This document shows, piece by piece, positions 51,349 through 60,677 of a DNA stretch of 64,000 nucleotides; positions within the stretch are counted from its first letter, which is position 1, and the number at the start of each line of letters is the position of its first letter. The notes beneath the pieces were generated by a model, which was not told where the DNA came from, ran no database searches, and worked only from the letters and a program-made list of their open reading frames with translations. This DNA comes from SAR116 cluster bacterium (GTDB lineage: Bacteria; Pseudomonadota; Alphaproteobacteria; Puniceispirillales; Puniceispirillaceae): the NCBI GenBank assembly GCA_004213025.1, contig SHBC01000001.1:1-64000 (forward strand). Direction: 5' to 3'. Both the position numbers and the translations under genes were made by a program.

Positions 51349-52854
51349 CTACTGCCTCATAGATCTGGCACGGTCAAGACAGATGATGACAACACCAAAC
51401 ATACCCAGCAGCACCAGAAAGCCTGTCTCCCGCCACCGCGCATAGATGGTTTGAGACAGTGACGGCGGCACTTTTACATCCAGAAACCCTGTTTCGCCTA
51501 GACCGATTTCACCAAGCTTGCTGCCAGCACCATCGAAAACGGCGCTAACACCGGTATTGGCCACGCGGACCATCGGGATGCCTTCCTCGACCGCCCGCAT
51601 GCGGGCTTGGGCCAGATGTTGCCAGGGTCCGGGCGTGTGGCCGAACCAGGCGTCGTTCGTCAAATTAACCAGCATATCCGGGCGCGGTCCGGGCGAGACA
51701 ACACCCCCGGGAAACAGTGTTTCATAACAGATCAGCAATTGCAGATGACCGTAATGCGGCAGGGTGAACAGCCTGTTGCCATCGGCTGGTGAAAAGTCGA
51801 TCGGTCCGGCAATTGCGTCGGCAAATGGCAGAAAACGACGCAAGGGCACATATTCGCCAAAGGGTACGAGGCGGCGCTTGTCATAAAGAGCCTCGATGCG
51901 GCCCTGCGGGGTGACCAGCGCGGCGGCGTTGAACAGCCTGTCCTGGGAATCGAAACGGGGAGCCCCGGTGATCAGCCACCCGTCGAACGGCAGCACCTCC
52001 CATGCCATTTCGCGGAGCAGCGCTGCCTCGCGGTCAAGCCGGCCGGCAAAGGCCGTTTCGGGCCAGATTACCAGCTGCGGGATCGGATGTTGATCACGCG
52101 ACAGCGAGGTGAGTCTCCGCAGATGGTCGGGACGCAAACTCCTGTCCCATTTTTCATGCTGCGGGACCGCTGGCTGAACAATCCGCACCGTCTTTGGCAG
52201 CGCATCGTCTGATACCGTCGGCAGGTTTGAAAGCCGGACCATGCCGACAAAAGCTGCCAGTGGCATAATGAGAAAGGTGACAACCGCCAGCCGCCGCCAG
52301 CCCAGCCACCATAGCGCCGGCACCATGGCCCAGATAAGGGCTATGAGGCTAAGACCGTAAAGCCCCACAAACGCCGCCATCTGCAACAGCGATATGTGGG
52401 CCGAAAACAGATATCCCGGCGCATTCCAGGGAAAGCCGGTGGCGACATGACCACGCGCCCATTCACATAGGGACAGCATCGCGACGAACAGCAGCAATCG
52501 CGCCGCCGGAGTCCGGCCAAGCCGGTGCGCCAGCATGCCCGCCGGAAGCCAGAACAGCGCCAGAAGCGCCGGAATGCCGAACAGAGGCAGCGGAATCAAC
52601 GGCCAGTGGCCCGTCGCCCCCGTCACCATCGACAGCGAAATCCACCACAGCGAGGCAAGGAACCAGCCATAACCTGCCGCGCCGCCAATCAGACCTGCCT
52701 CGATCATCGAACCGGCACGGGCCAGCATCAGTGCCGGCAGGGACAGGGCTGCGATCAGCGGCACCAGTCCGAAGGGCGGCAGGGAAAATGACGCCGCCAT
52801 GCCGGCCAGCATGGCGATGGCCAGTCGCTGCCATCGCCGGCGCGCGTCAGTCAC
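51349..52854 (-). CDS. lnt: Apolipoprotein N-acyltransferase
   Basis: This is a 501-residue inner-membrane enzyme that adds the third acyl chain to lipoproteins. About eight hydrophobic helices occupy residues 10-210. The periplasmic nitrilase domain has the triad E266 (VIWPETAFAG), K326 (LYDKRRLVPFGEYVPL) and C376 (LLICYETLFPG). The start is GTG 52854, which overlaps the corC stop; TTG 52857 is just upstream. Confidence 0.95.
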   Translation of the reverse strand: MTDARRRWQRLAIAMLAGMAASFSLPPFGLVPLIAALSLPALMLARAGSMIEAGLIGGAAGYGWFLASLWWISLSMVTGATGHWPLIPLPLFGIPALLALFWLPAGMLAHRLGRTPAARLLLFVAMLSLCEWARGHVATGFPWNAPGYLFSAHISLLQMAAFVGLYGLSLIALIWAMVPALWWLGWRRLAVVTFLIMPLAAFVGMVRLSNLPTVSDDALPKTVRIVQPAVPQHEKWDRSLRPDHLRRLTSLSRDQHPIPQLVIWPETAFAGRLDREAALLREMAWEVLPFDGWLITGAPRFDSQDRLFNAAALVTPQGRIEALYDKRRLVPFGEYVPLRRFLPFADAIAGPIDFSPADGNRLFTLPHYGHLQLLICYETLFPGGVVSPGPRPDMLVNLTNDAWFGHTPGPWQHLAQARMRAVEEGIPMVRVANTGVSAVFDGAGSKLGEIGLGETGFLDVKVPPSLSQTIYARWRETGFLVLLGMFGVVIICLDRARSMRQ

Positions 52855-53692
52855 CAACGTTCTGCGGTTGTCGCGAGACGCCGCGAATCTTCAGCAATGC
52901 CAGGCGCCGCGGATCGCCCTCGACCACCTCGAACTGCAGACCTGAGGGATGACGTACCACCTCGCCGCGGCCCGGCACGCGGCCGGCAACAGCGCAGACA
53001 AGACCGCCAAGCGTGTCGATCTCGTCACGATCATCATCCTCGAGCAGCCGCCCGGTCAGGGTTTCAAGCTCCTTCACCTCGAGCCGCGCCTCGGCAAGGA
53101 TTGTGCCATCCTCATTGAATGTCATCTGCGGCTGGATCGTCTGGTCATGTTCATCCTCGATCTCACCGACAATCTCCTCGACAAGATCCTCGATGGTGAT
53201 CAGCCCGTCGACACCACCGAATTCATCGACCACCAGCGCCAGATGCCGGCGCCGCAGCCGCATTTCGTGAAGCAAATCGAGACACCTGATGGTCGGCGCC
53301 ACGAACAATGCCGGCCGCAGCAGCGTTCCGATATCGGGCGCCTTGCCAGCATGAAGATGCGCAAACACATCCTTGATATGGATGATGCCGGCAATATCGT
53401 CGAGGGTCTCGCGCCGCACCGGAAGCCGGCTGTGATTGGCCGCCGTCATCTGCGCGATGATCTCGGAAAAGCTTTCCGACATGCTGACCGAGACGATGTC
53501 GGCGCGGGGAATCATCACATCCGAGGCATTCAGGTCCTGCAGGCCCAGAATATTGCGAAGCAGGGCTTCTTCATGCGGATCGAAACTCGCCATGTCGGCT
53601 GACGGAACGGCAAGCAGGCTTTCCAGCTCGTCGCGCCGTGACGCTGGCGGGTTCAGCGCCGGAAACATCTTTGACAGCAATGCGCGCACCAT
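52847..53692 (-). CDS. corC: CorC/HlyC-type CBS-domain protein
   Basis: This is a 281-residue cytoplasmic protein with two CBS domains (about 55-180, with SDVMIPRADIVSV and VDEFGGVDGLITIEDLVEEIVGEIEDEHD) and a C-terminal CorC_HlyC/transporter-associated domain. It lacks the DUF21 membrane part of larger relatives. It is implicated in magnesium/cobalt handling and sits between ybeY and lnt as in many proteobacteria. It overlaps ybeY by one base (TGATG) and lnt by eight. Confidence 0.93.
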   Translation of the reverse strand: MVRALLSKMFPALNPPASRRDELESLLAVPSADMASFDPHEEALLRNILGLQDLNASDVMIPRADIVSVSMSESFSEIIAQMTAANHSRLPVRRETLDDIAGIIHIKDVFAHLHAGKAPDIGTLLRPALFVAPTIRCLDLLHEMRLRRRHLALVVDEFGGVDGLITIEDLVEEIVGEIEDEHDQTIQPQMTFNEDGTILAEARLEVKELETLTGRLLEDDDRDEIDTLGGLVCAVAGRVPGRGEVVRHPSGLQFEVVEGDPRRLALLKIRGVSRQPQNVGD

Positions 53693-54333
53693 CAGCCGGT
53701 CCCTCCTGCCAGATTTTCGGCCGGCTCGGCATAGGGGTTGGCGATGCCAAGCCTGGCCAGAACGCTGACCTCGCCAGCTTCCATAAGATCGGCCTCGTCA
53801 TCGACCTGATGGTCATGACCCATCAGATGCAGCAGTCCGTGAACCCACAGATGTGTCAGATGATCGCTGACGCTCTTCGCCTCCTGCGCCGCCTCGCGGC
53901 ACAGCGTTTCATAGGCAATGGCGATTTCACCGGGGGCCAGCCTGGCGGCATCGGACTCCATCATCGCGGCATCATCGTCCGACGGGAAGGACAGCACATT
54001 GGTTGGGACATCCTTGCCGCGAAACCGCAGATTGAGGTCGCGGATCCGGTCATCGCCGCCGAACAACGCGCCGATTTCCAGCCGCGGCCAGTTGAACGTC
54101 TCGCAGGCGATATCTGTCGCCAGAACCAGCGTCGGGCGGACAGAATCGATCATATCTTCCGGCCATATATGCCGGTCGATGACCAGATCCAGATGGCTGC
54201 CGCCATCGGTTTGCCAATGTTCGGATGAGAGAGGGTCCGGGTCCGGACTGTCAGGCTCCAGGGGCATCGTGTTCATGCCAGTAACTACTGCGGCTCCTTG
54301 CAGGTCAGTCGGCGTCATACGCCGGAATCCCAT
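53692..54333 (-). CDS. ybeY: Endoribonuclease YbeY
   Basis: This is a single-domain metallo-RNase that acts in 16S rRNA maturation and ribosome quality control. The zinc motif is HGLLHLMGHDHQ with three histidines, and the fold includes VLSFPSDDDA. The first 30 residues are a variable acidic tail, so the true start could be ATG 54333, ATG 54318 (GGGA upstream) or ATG 54276. It is 41 bases downstream of phoH. Confidence 0.95.
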   Translation of the reverse strand: MGFRRMTPTDLQGAAVVTGMNTMPLEPDSPDPDPLSSEHWQTDGGSHLDLVIDRHIWPEDMIDSVRPTLVLATDIACETFNWPRLEIGALFGGDDRIRDLNLRFRGKDVPTNVLSFPSDDDAAMMESDAARLAPGEIAIAYETLCREAAQEAKSVSDHLTHLWVHGLLHLMGHDHQVDDEADLMEAGEVSVLARLGIANPYAEPAENLAGGTG

Positions 54334-54374
54334 TTGGACTGATTTTGCACGGTCTGTCCAGTGGCTTGCTTGTT

Positions 54375-55406
54375 TCAGCTGTCGCTTTCATAGGCCTGCA
54401 AGATCCGCGCCACTACCGGATGTCTGACAACATCCTTGCCAGACAGATGCTTGATCCCCACACCTTCGACATTGCCGAGCCGCCCGACAGCATCGGCAAG
54501 ACCCGACGGCTGGCCGTCAGGAAGGTCGATCTGGCTGAGATCACCGGTGATGACCATGCGGGAATCCTCGCCGAGCCGGGTCAGCACCATCTTCATCTGT
54601 ACCGGGGTCGTGTTCTGCGCCTCATCGATGATGACATAGGAAGCGCTGAGGGTTCGCCCCCGCATGAAGGCCAGCGGGGCAATCTCGATCTCACCGCTGA
54701 CAAGCATGCGCTCGACCTTGTCCGCCGGCATCATGTCATACAGCGCGTCATAGAGAGGCCGCAGATAGGGGTCGACCTTTTCCTTCATATCGCCGGGAAG
54801 AAAGCCCAGACGCTCACCGGCCTCGACGGCCGGCCGCGACAGCACAATCCGCTCGATCTCGCGTTTTTTCAGCGACTCGACCGCCTTCGCCACCGCCATA
54901 TAGGTCTTGCCGGTACCCGCCGGCCCGAGGCCGAACACAACCTCGTGCTTGCGAAGCAGATCAAGATAGGCGGCCTGTCCCGGTGTCTTGGCGATGATTT
55001 TCTTGCGCCATGTCTCGACACTCCGGCCCATATTCTGGCCCATATTCTGGCCCTTTTTCTGGCCCTCAATCTGGTCGGCATCGACGGCGCCATCACCAAC
55101 CGTGACCCAGCGCAGCACATCGCTGATCAGCGATCCGTCCTCGGGAACATCGCCGCCGCTGCCAAGCTGCCGGTAGATATCCTCAAGCGCCCGACGCGCC
55201 GTCTTCACCGCCGCCGCCGGACCGGACACGGTGATGCTGTTGCCAAAACTGTCGAGCGCAACATCAAGTGCCTTTTCGAGACGCGCGAGGTTCTGGTTAT
55301 GCTCGCCTGTCAGCCTGGCAAGCGTGCCATTATCCTCGAATTCCATACGAATGGAGGTGGGCTTCACCGCCTTTACCACGCAAATCCGGTCATGCAACCG
55401 CCCCAA
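54375..55406 (-). CDS. phoH: PhoH-like ATPase
   Basis: This is a protein of about 340 residues with an N-terminal KH-like region and a helicase-like ATPase domain. Walker A is [13 protein letters not shown], the middle motif [18 protein letters not shown], Walker [15 protein letters not shown], and sensor-like [10 protein letters not shown]. It is paired with ybeY. The linker (about residues 113-128) repeats GQNMGQNM, encoded by a tandem array. The start is uncertain: TTG 55406 or 55397, or GTG 55379, all overlapping the end of miaB. Confidence 0.95.
   Translation of the reverse strand: MGRLHDRICVVKAVKPTSIRMEFEDNGTLARLTGEHNQNLARLEKALDVALDSFGNSITVSGPAAAVKTARRALEDIYRQLGSGGDVPEDGSLISDVLRWVTVGDGAVDADQIEGQKKGQNMGQNMGRSVETWRKKIIAKTPGQAAYLDLLRKHEVVFGLGPAGTGKTYMAVAKAVESLKKREIERIVLSRPAVEAGERLGFLPGDMKEKVDPYLRPLYDALYDMMPADKVERMLVSGEIEIAPLAFMRGRTLSASYVIIDEAQNTTPVQMKMVLTRLGEDSRMVITGDLSQIDLPDGQPSGLADAVGRLGNVEGVGIKHLSGKDVVRHPVVARILQAYESDS
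55020..55067. repeat. Tandem CCCATATTCTGG repeat inside phoH
   Basis: Adjacent copies of a 15-bp CCCATATTCTGGCCC-type unit encode the GQNMGQNMG linker of PhoH. The core ATTCTGGCCC also recurs at 59253-59270 and 61380-61405, outside genes. Confidence 0.85.
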
Positions 55407-56727
55407 CCACGCTGTTCTGCCTTGCTTCGGTGACGCGGCAGGAAATGATGCTGCCGATTAGATCCTCGCCCGCCTCGAGATTGACCGCCTGCATATAGGG
55501 GCTGCGTCCCGCCACCTGTCCGTCGCGGCCACCGCGCCGCTCGATCAGAACATCCATCACCTTGCCCTCGCTTGCCTTGTTGAAGGCCAGCTGCTGGGCA
55601 TTCAGCAATTGCTGCAGGGCCTCAAGCCGGTCAGCCTTCACATCCTCCGGCACCTGCTCGTCCGAGCCGGCGGCCGGCGTGCCCGGGCGCGGGCTGTATT
55701 TGAAGGAATAGGCCGAGGCGTAGCCAACCTTGTCGACAAGGGCCAGCGTCTCGGCGAAATCGCGATCGGTCTCACCCGGAAAACCGACGATGAAATCACC
55801 CGAGAAGGCGATATCCGGGCGCGCCTCACGAAGCCTGTCAAGCACGCGCAGATAGACATCGTGGGTGTGGCGGCGGTTCATCGCGGCCAGGATATGGTCC
55901 GAGCCGGACTGCACCGGAAGGTGCAGATAGGGCATCAGGCCTGGCACGTCACGATGCGCCATGATCAGATCATCTTCCATGTCCAGCGGGTGCGAGGTGG
56001 TGTAGCGGATCCGCTTCAGCCCGTCGATCTCGGCAAGCTCGCGAATGAGGCGCGCCAAGCTCCAGATGCTGCCATCCGGCGCCTCGCCATGATAGGCGTT
56101 GACGTTCTGGCCAAGCAGCGTCAGCTCGCATGTGCCGGTGCCTGTCAGACGGCGAGCCTCGTCAAGAATGCCGGCCGCCGGCCGTGAGAATTCGGCGCCC
56201 CGTGTATAGGGAACAACGCAAAAGGCGCAGAATTTGTCACATCCCTCCTGCACCGACAGGAACGCCGCCGGCCCGCGCGGGGCGTGCTCGCCGGGAAGCT
56301 GGTCGAACTTCACCTCTTCGGGAAATTCGGTGTCGATCACACGCTGGCGTGCCCCCGGATCGATCTTGCTGACCAGCTCGGGAAGCCGGTGATAGGTTTG
56401 TGGTCCGACGACAATATCGACCCAGGGCGCGCGGCGGGTGATTTCCTCGCCCTCGGCCTGTGCCACACAGCCGGCCACCGCAATCGCCACGTGACGGCCT
56501 TCCTGATCGCGGGCGCGGTCCTTCATCATCCGCAGCCGACCAAGTTCGGAAAACACCTTCTCTGAGGCCTTCTCGCGAATATGACAGGTGTTCAGGATCA
56601 CCATGTCGGCGCCATCGGCGGTGGCTGTGGTGCTGTAGCCAAGCGGCGCCAGAACGTCGGTCATGCGGTCTGAATCATAGACATTCATCTGGCACCCGTA
56701 GGTCTTGATGAACAGTTTCTTTGACAC
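55390..56727 (-). CDS. miaB: tRNA-2-methylthio-N6-dimethylallyladenosine synthase MiaB
   Basis: This is a 445-residue radical-SAM enzyme that thiomethylates A37 of tRNAs. The N-terminal UPF0004 domain has three Fe-S cysteines ([19 protein letters not shown] and AVAGCVAQ); the radical-SAM site is [18 protein letters not shown]; a TRAM-type end follows. GTG 56727 ([12 protein letters not shown]) is chosen because homology starts there; the longer reading has no conserved residues. fur, sometimes found between rimI and miaB, is absent. Confidence 0.97.
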   Translation of the reverse strand: MSKKLFIKTYGCQMNVYDSDRMTDVLAPLGYSTTATADGADMVILNTCHIREKASEKVFSELGRLRMMKDRARDQEGRHVAIAVAGCVAQAEGEEITRRAPWVDIVVGPQTYHRLPELVSKIDPGARQRVIDTEFPEEVKFDQLPGEHAPRGPAAFLSVQEGCDKFCAFCVVPYTRGAEFSRPAAGILDEARRLTGTGTCELTLLGQNVNAYHGEAPDGSIWSLARLIRELAEIDGLKRIRYTTSHPLDMEDDLIMAHRDVPGLMPYLHLPVQSGSDHILAAMNRRHTHDVYLRVLDRLREARPDIAFSGDFIVGFPGETDRDFAETLALVDKVGYASAYSFKYSPRPGTPAAGSDEQVPEDVKADRLEALQQLLNAQQLAFNKASEGKVMDVLIERRGGRDGQVAGRSPYMQAVNLEAGEDLIGSIISCRVTEARQNSVVGAVA

Positions 56728-56849
56728 GATCGCAGCTCTTTTCCGGCAGTTTGAAAGATGCAGGCTAGACGGGGTATCCCGAAATATTTTCCGGGCTTTT
56801 CTATGCCGGTCGGCAGCAGGGGTCAAGCCGAACCCTGCGGCACCGGACA

Positions 56850-57296
56850 TCAATGCGAGGGTCTCCATCGCAGGACCAGCGCATCAACACGGCCACCCGG
56901 ACGCCGGTAATAGTTGCTCCGTCGCCCCACCTCGCCAAAGCCGAGACCGGCATAGAGCGCCAGCGCCGCCACATTGTCGACCGCGACCTCCAGCGTTACC
57001 TCGGTGATCTTGTCCACCGCAAGGTGATGGAGTGATTCGCCCAGCAGCCGGGATGCAAATCCCCGCCGCCGCGCCCCTGCTGCGGTGCCTGTCGAGATCA
57101 GATCGGCCATGCCGCCAGCCTTCAGAAACAACACATAGCTTGCCGGCATCCCGCCATCCGGCGCCAGCACGAACCCCCGAAAGGCCGGCCGTTCATATAA
57201 TGACAGCAGGTCGTCACGCGTCAGCGGGCGTGGGAAGGAGGCCGCCTCGATACCGGCGATGGCGTCAAGATCGGCCTCTGTCATTTGTCTGATCAC
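56850..57296 (-). CDS. rimI: Ribosomal-protein-alanine N-acetyltransferase RimI
   Basis: This is a 148-residue GNAT acetyltransferase. The acetyl-CoA-binding stretch is [18 protein letters not shown], and the family end is [25 protein letters not shown]. RimI acetylates the N-terminus of ribosomal protein S18, and in related bacteria it is encoded beside tsaB. The GTG start (57296) overlaps the tsaB TGA (GTGA), so translation is coupled. Confidence 0.9.
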   Translation of the reverse strand: MIRQMTEADLDAIAGIEAASFPRPLTRDDLLSLYERPAFRGFVLAPDGGMPASYVLFLKAGGMADLISTGTAAGARRRGFASRLLGESLHHLAVDKITEVTLEVAVDNVAALALYAGLGFGEVGRRSNYYRRPGGRVDALVLRWRPSH

Positions 57297-58018
57297 GATT
57301 TGCCAGACTTTGAAGATGCGGGACCAAGAAACGCCGGCGCAACATAGAGCGGCGTCAAAGGTTCAGCCGGGTGGCCGGCCTGCAGGCGATGCGCGGCCAG
57401 ATTGGCAATCTGCAGGGCATCGACCGGCGGCGTATCCGGCCCCCTTGCCAGGGCACGATCCGGAAAGGCAGCCGCCAGTTCCGCCGCGCCGGGACCGATG
57501 ACAGAAGCAGCCTGCCAGTCTTCGGGCATTTCCTGCCCGGTATCCGGACCGACATCCTGAATGGACGGCGCGGATGCAATGGCCGGATCGAATATCTGGC
57601 AGAAATAGCTGCCGCGCCGTGTATCGGCCGTGGCGAGAAGGCGCCGGCCCGTCAGGTCGGGCTGGCCGGTGCGCGCCGCATGCGCCATCGCGGCAAGACA
57701 GGACACACCGATACCGGCCGCCCCGCTGGCAAGCGCGAATCCCTTCGCCGCGGCAAGCGCCACCCTTATGCCGGTGAATGATCCCGGACCGCGCCCGGCG
57801 GCAATATGCGTAAGGGCGACGGCTGTCACCCCGGCCTGTTCCATCACGTGGCGGGCCAGCTCGGTCACCACCGCGGCATGGCCATGCCGCGCCGCATGCA
57901 CCTCCTGCCAGTGCCGCCCGTCAGCGCGCAAAATCGCGGCTGATGCCTGATCGGCACTTGATTCAAGCGCGAGAATGAGAGCATTACCCGGCAATTCAGA
58001 CATGGGCAATTCAGACAT
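57293..58018 (-). CDS. tsaB: tRNA threonylcarbamoyladenosine protein TsaB
   Basis: This is a 241-residue ASKHA-fold partner of TsaD in the synthesis of t6A37 of tRNA. ILALESSADQASAAIL opens it, followed by ITxxxGPGSFTGIR-type HIAAGRGPGSFTGIRVALAAAKG. The N-terminus is odd: MSELPMSELPG arises from a three-copy 15-bp array that carries the ATG, so two in-frame starts (58018, 58003) exist. Confidence 0.93.
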   Translation of the reverse strand: MSELPMSELPGNALILALESSADQASAAILRADGRHWQEVHAARHGHAAVVTELARHVMEQAGVTAVALTHIAAGRGPGSFTGIRVALAAAKGFALASGAAGIGVSCLAAMAHAARTGQPDLTGRRLLATADTRRGSYFCQIFDPAIASAPSIQDVGPDTGQEMPEDWQAASVIGPGAAELAAAFPDRALARGPDTPPVDALQIANLAAHRLQAGHPAEPLTPLYVAPAFLGPASSKSGKS

Positions 58019-58030
58019 GGGCAATTCAGA
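57991..58030. repeat. 15-bp tandem repeat carrying the tsaB start codon
   Basis: Units 57991-58005 and 58006-58020 (minus strand TCTGAATTGCCCATG) are perfect copies, followed by a third without the ATG. Each copy adds five codons and an extra ATG to tsaB. Confidence 0.93.
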
Positions 58031-58201
58031 CCTTTCCTGGCGTCACGCCTTCAACAACAACCCGCGGCCGTCCGGGACAGCTCATTAAGGGCCCAAACAG
58101 AGCAAACTGCCTCTGGCCGGACAATGACTAGCACAGTATGGTGGGAGCATCATCAACCTGCCCCGGCCGCGCAGACCTGAACACAACCCCGGACCCAATC
58201 A

Positions 58202-59230
58202 ATGATCTCCTCGTCGCTTTGCAAACGCCTGTTCCTTTTGCCGATTCTTATGGCCGGCATCATTCTTGGCGCCGCCAGTGCGGCACGCGCCGCCGATCAC
58301 GCCACCATTCTGATGTATCACAGGTTTGGCGAGGACAAATACCCGACGACCAATGTGCGGATCGAGCAGTTCGAGGAACATCTCGAAATCCTTGCCAGCG
58401 GGGAATATTCTGTGTTGCCACTGCAGGAGATCATCAGCAATCTCCAGGCCGGCAAACCGGTTCCGGACCGCACCGTGGCGATCACCATCGATGACGCCTA
58501 TCTGTCAGTCTATGAAGAGGCCATGCCGCGGCTGAAGGCGCGCGGTTTCCACGCCACGCTGTTTGTCGCCACACGCCCTGTCGACCGCAATCTTGGCAAT
58601 TATATGAACTGGGATCAGCTTCGCGAATGGCAGGCTGCCGGGTTTGGCATCGGCAGCCAGACGCAGACGCATCCGCATATGCATCAGAAATCGATCGAGG
58701 CCAATCGCGAGGAACTGGAGGTCAGCAATGAACGGTTCCTTGCCGAGCTTGGCATCCGGCCGACCCTCTTTGCCTATCCCTATGGCGAATATAATCTCGA
58801 CGTTATCGATCTTGTGAAGGCAGCCGGTTTCGAGGCAGCCTTCGGGCAGAATTCCGGTGTTGCGCATGGCTATGACGGATTTTTCGAACTGCCACGTTTT
58901 GCGATGAATGAACAATATGGCAACCGCGAACGCCTTGAGCTGGCGATCAACGGCCTGCCATTGAAGGTCAGCGAGATCGTGCCGGCGGATGTCGTGCTGA
59001 GCGAAAATCCCCCACTCTATGGCTTCACACTGGCACCGGACATGGATCAGGAACGCCAGCTTCGCTGTTTCAACAGCAAATATGGCAAGCTTGATGTCGC
59101 CATCATCGGCCGCCGGGCCGAAATCAGAATGCCGGGACCACTTGTCGGCAAGCGCGCCCGCGTCAACTGCACGATGCCGGGCCCGGAAGGCCGCTGGCGC
59201 TGGTTCGGCCGGCAGTTCCTGACCGAATAG
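58202..59230 (+). CDS. Secreted polysaccharide deacetylase family protein
   Basis: This is a 342-residue exported protein (signal peptide ending near AARA at 30) with a NodB-type deacetylase domain at about 35-230. The catalytic-base/metal pair is D97-D98 in AITIDDAY. The second metal motif, usually S-H-T-x-x-H-P, reads GSQTQTHPHM: H157 is kept but the first His is Gln153. PYGEYN is the third motif. The C-terminal 110 residues are a unique part. Members remove N- or O-acetyl groups from peptidoglycan or exopolysaccharide in the periplasm. It is monocistronic. Confidence 0.88.
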   Translation: MISSSLCKRLFLLPILMAGIILGAASAARAADHATILMYHRFGEDKYPTTNVRIEQFEEHLEILASGEYSVLPLQEIISNLQAGKPVPDRTVAITIDDAYLSVYEEAMPRLKARGFHATLFVATRPVDRNLGNYMNWDQLREWQAAGFGIGSQTQTHPHMHQKSIEANREELEVSNERFLAELGIRPTLFAYPYGEYNLDVIDLVKAAGFEAAFGQNSGVAHGYDGFFELPRFAMNEQYGNRERLELAINGLPLKVSEIVPADVVLSENPPLYGFTLAPDMDQERQLRCFNSKYGKLDVAIIGRRAEIRMPGPLVGKRARVNCTMPGPEGRWRWFGRQFLTE

Positions 59231-59302
59231 CCCCAAAACCAACAATCTGGCCCCAACATTCTGGCCCCAACCAATCAGGAACCAACCAATCAGGAACCAA
59301 CA
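59231..59302. repeat. Composite short tandem repeats between deacetylase and glucosaminidase genes
   Basis: CCAACA(A/T)TCTGGCCCC occurs twice (about 59239-59268), then AACCAATCAGG-type units two to three times (59268-59302). They lie between convergent 3' ends, with no clear hairpin. Confidence 0.85.
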
Positions 59303-59345
59303 AACCGTCTTTCACAATCGGTGCGGCGGCCAACAGCCTGACAGA

Positions 59346-60626
59346 TCAGCGAAGCTTTGCCACCTCATAGCGCCCCAGATCGTTCGAGCGGATCAGCGTC
59401 TTCAGCTTGGCGACATAGACCTCGCCAATCTCGGCATAGCCATCAAGAAAATTTGACAGCTGGTATCCAAGGTCGGCCTTCGTACGCCCGCGAAGCAAAT
59501 GCCGCCGCGCCCGGAAGGCGGCATATCGGGGGTGCGTGTTCAGATTATGCATATAGGCCCGTACCGAGCCAAACAGGTTGGGAAAGCTGCGGACCACAGC
59601 CTGGCTGTTGGAGGCGCGCGCCGGCTTCAGCCCGGCATCCTTCTGCCAGGCCCATTGACCGAACAGGGCGTTCCCCTGCAGCGCGAAACGCGAGGTTCCC
59701 CAGCCCGATTCGATGGCCGCCTGCGCCAGCGCCAGCGACACCGGAACGAAATCGGCGCGTAACAGCAACTGTCTCTCGATCTCTTCCAGTGGCCTGTCCT
59801 CGGTCTCGATACGATACAGCCGCGCCCAGCGCTCCACCGTTGCCTGATCGCCGCGCGAAGCAGCCCGCTCAATGGCCTTACGACGTTGTGAGATTTCCTC
59901 ATTCGCCGCCAATATCAACGGCAGGGTGATGCCGATAAAGCTCTCCTTCTGGCGCTTCACCGGCAGCCCGACATGCGATTGTGGGATCTGTTTGGCAAAA
60001 TCACGCGTGACCACCAGCGGCAGCGATGCCGCGCCCGGGATTGCCGGAACCTTGGCCGTCCGCGACGTCAGTGACGCCACCTGTGTTTCCCGCGGCGCGG
60101 GTGGCGCCGGTGCGGCGGCAGATTCCGTCGATGGCTCTGGCCGCGCCTTGCGCGCGGCTACAGCAGGCTGTTCCGGCTTTGCGTTGGCTGGCGCCGCATT
60201 GCTGCCGGGTGCCGGGGTAGTGGCCTCGATCACACTCTTGCGCGGGACTTGCTGGCGGGGGGCTTGCTTGCGGGGGGTTTGGCTGTCAGCTGTCTGGGTG
60301 GCGGTGTTTGCGGGTTGTGATTCGGGCACAGGTGCCGCCGCAATTTCCACCTCGACCGCCGGGTCTGCCGGGTCTGCCAGGTCTGCCAGCTCTGTCGGTT
60401 CCGCCGCAGGCAGCGCGGATATCACAGGTTCAAACGCCAACTCTTCATCCGGCTGCGCGGTCAGCGGCGCGGCCATGTCCAGATGCTCTGTGCCGCCGGA
60501 CTCATCGAACCATTGCGGCGGCTTCAGCTGGAACAGCCCCGGTCCAATGACCCCAAGCACCATGAACAGCATCGCGGCGCGAAGAAGGTGGGTGTTGTTG
60601 ATGGCAATTCCTGTTGGCTGAGACAC
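59346..60626 (-). CDS. Bax-like glucosaminidase-domain protein
   Basis: This is a 426-residue envelope protein. After a short cytoplasmic start comes one membrane segment (LLRAAMLFMVLGVIGPGLF), then 170 residues of Ala/Pro-rich low complexity (with repeats such as ADLADPADPA and PRKQAPRQQVPRK) and, from about 225, a lysozyme-like glucosaminidase domain of the Bax/FlgJ type. The probable catalytic Glu is E306 in AQAAIESGWGTSRFA; NALFGQWAW follows. It would cut peptidoglycan glycan in the periplasm. The start is GTG 60626. Confidence 0.85.
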   Translation of the reverse strand: MSQPTGIAINNTHLLRAAMLFMVLGVIGPGLFQLKPPQWFDESGGTEHLDMAAPLTAQPDEELAFEPVISALPAAEPTELADLADPADPAVEVEIAAAPVPESQPANTATQTADSQTPRKQAPRQQVPRKSVIEATTPAPGSNAAPANAKPEQPAVAARKARPEPSTESAAAPAPPAPRETQVASLTSRTAKVPAIPGAASLPLVVTRDFAKQIPQSHVGLPVKRQKESFIGITLPLILAANEEISQRRKAIERAASRGDQATVERWARLYRIETEDRPLEEIERQLLLRADFVPVSLALAQAAIESGWGTSRFALQGNALFGQWAWQKDAGLKPARASNSQAVVRSFPNLFGSVRAYMHNLNTHPRYAAFRARRHLLRGRTKADLGYQLSNFLDGYAEIGEVYVAKLKTLIRSNDLGRYEVAKLR

Positions 60627-60677
60627 GACTCATCCACTGACGAATTTCACGGAGAGATCACCGGCGTCGGTTGATGT

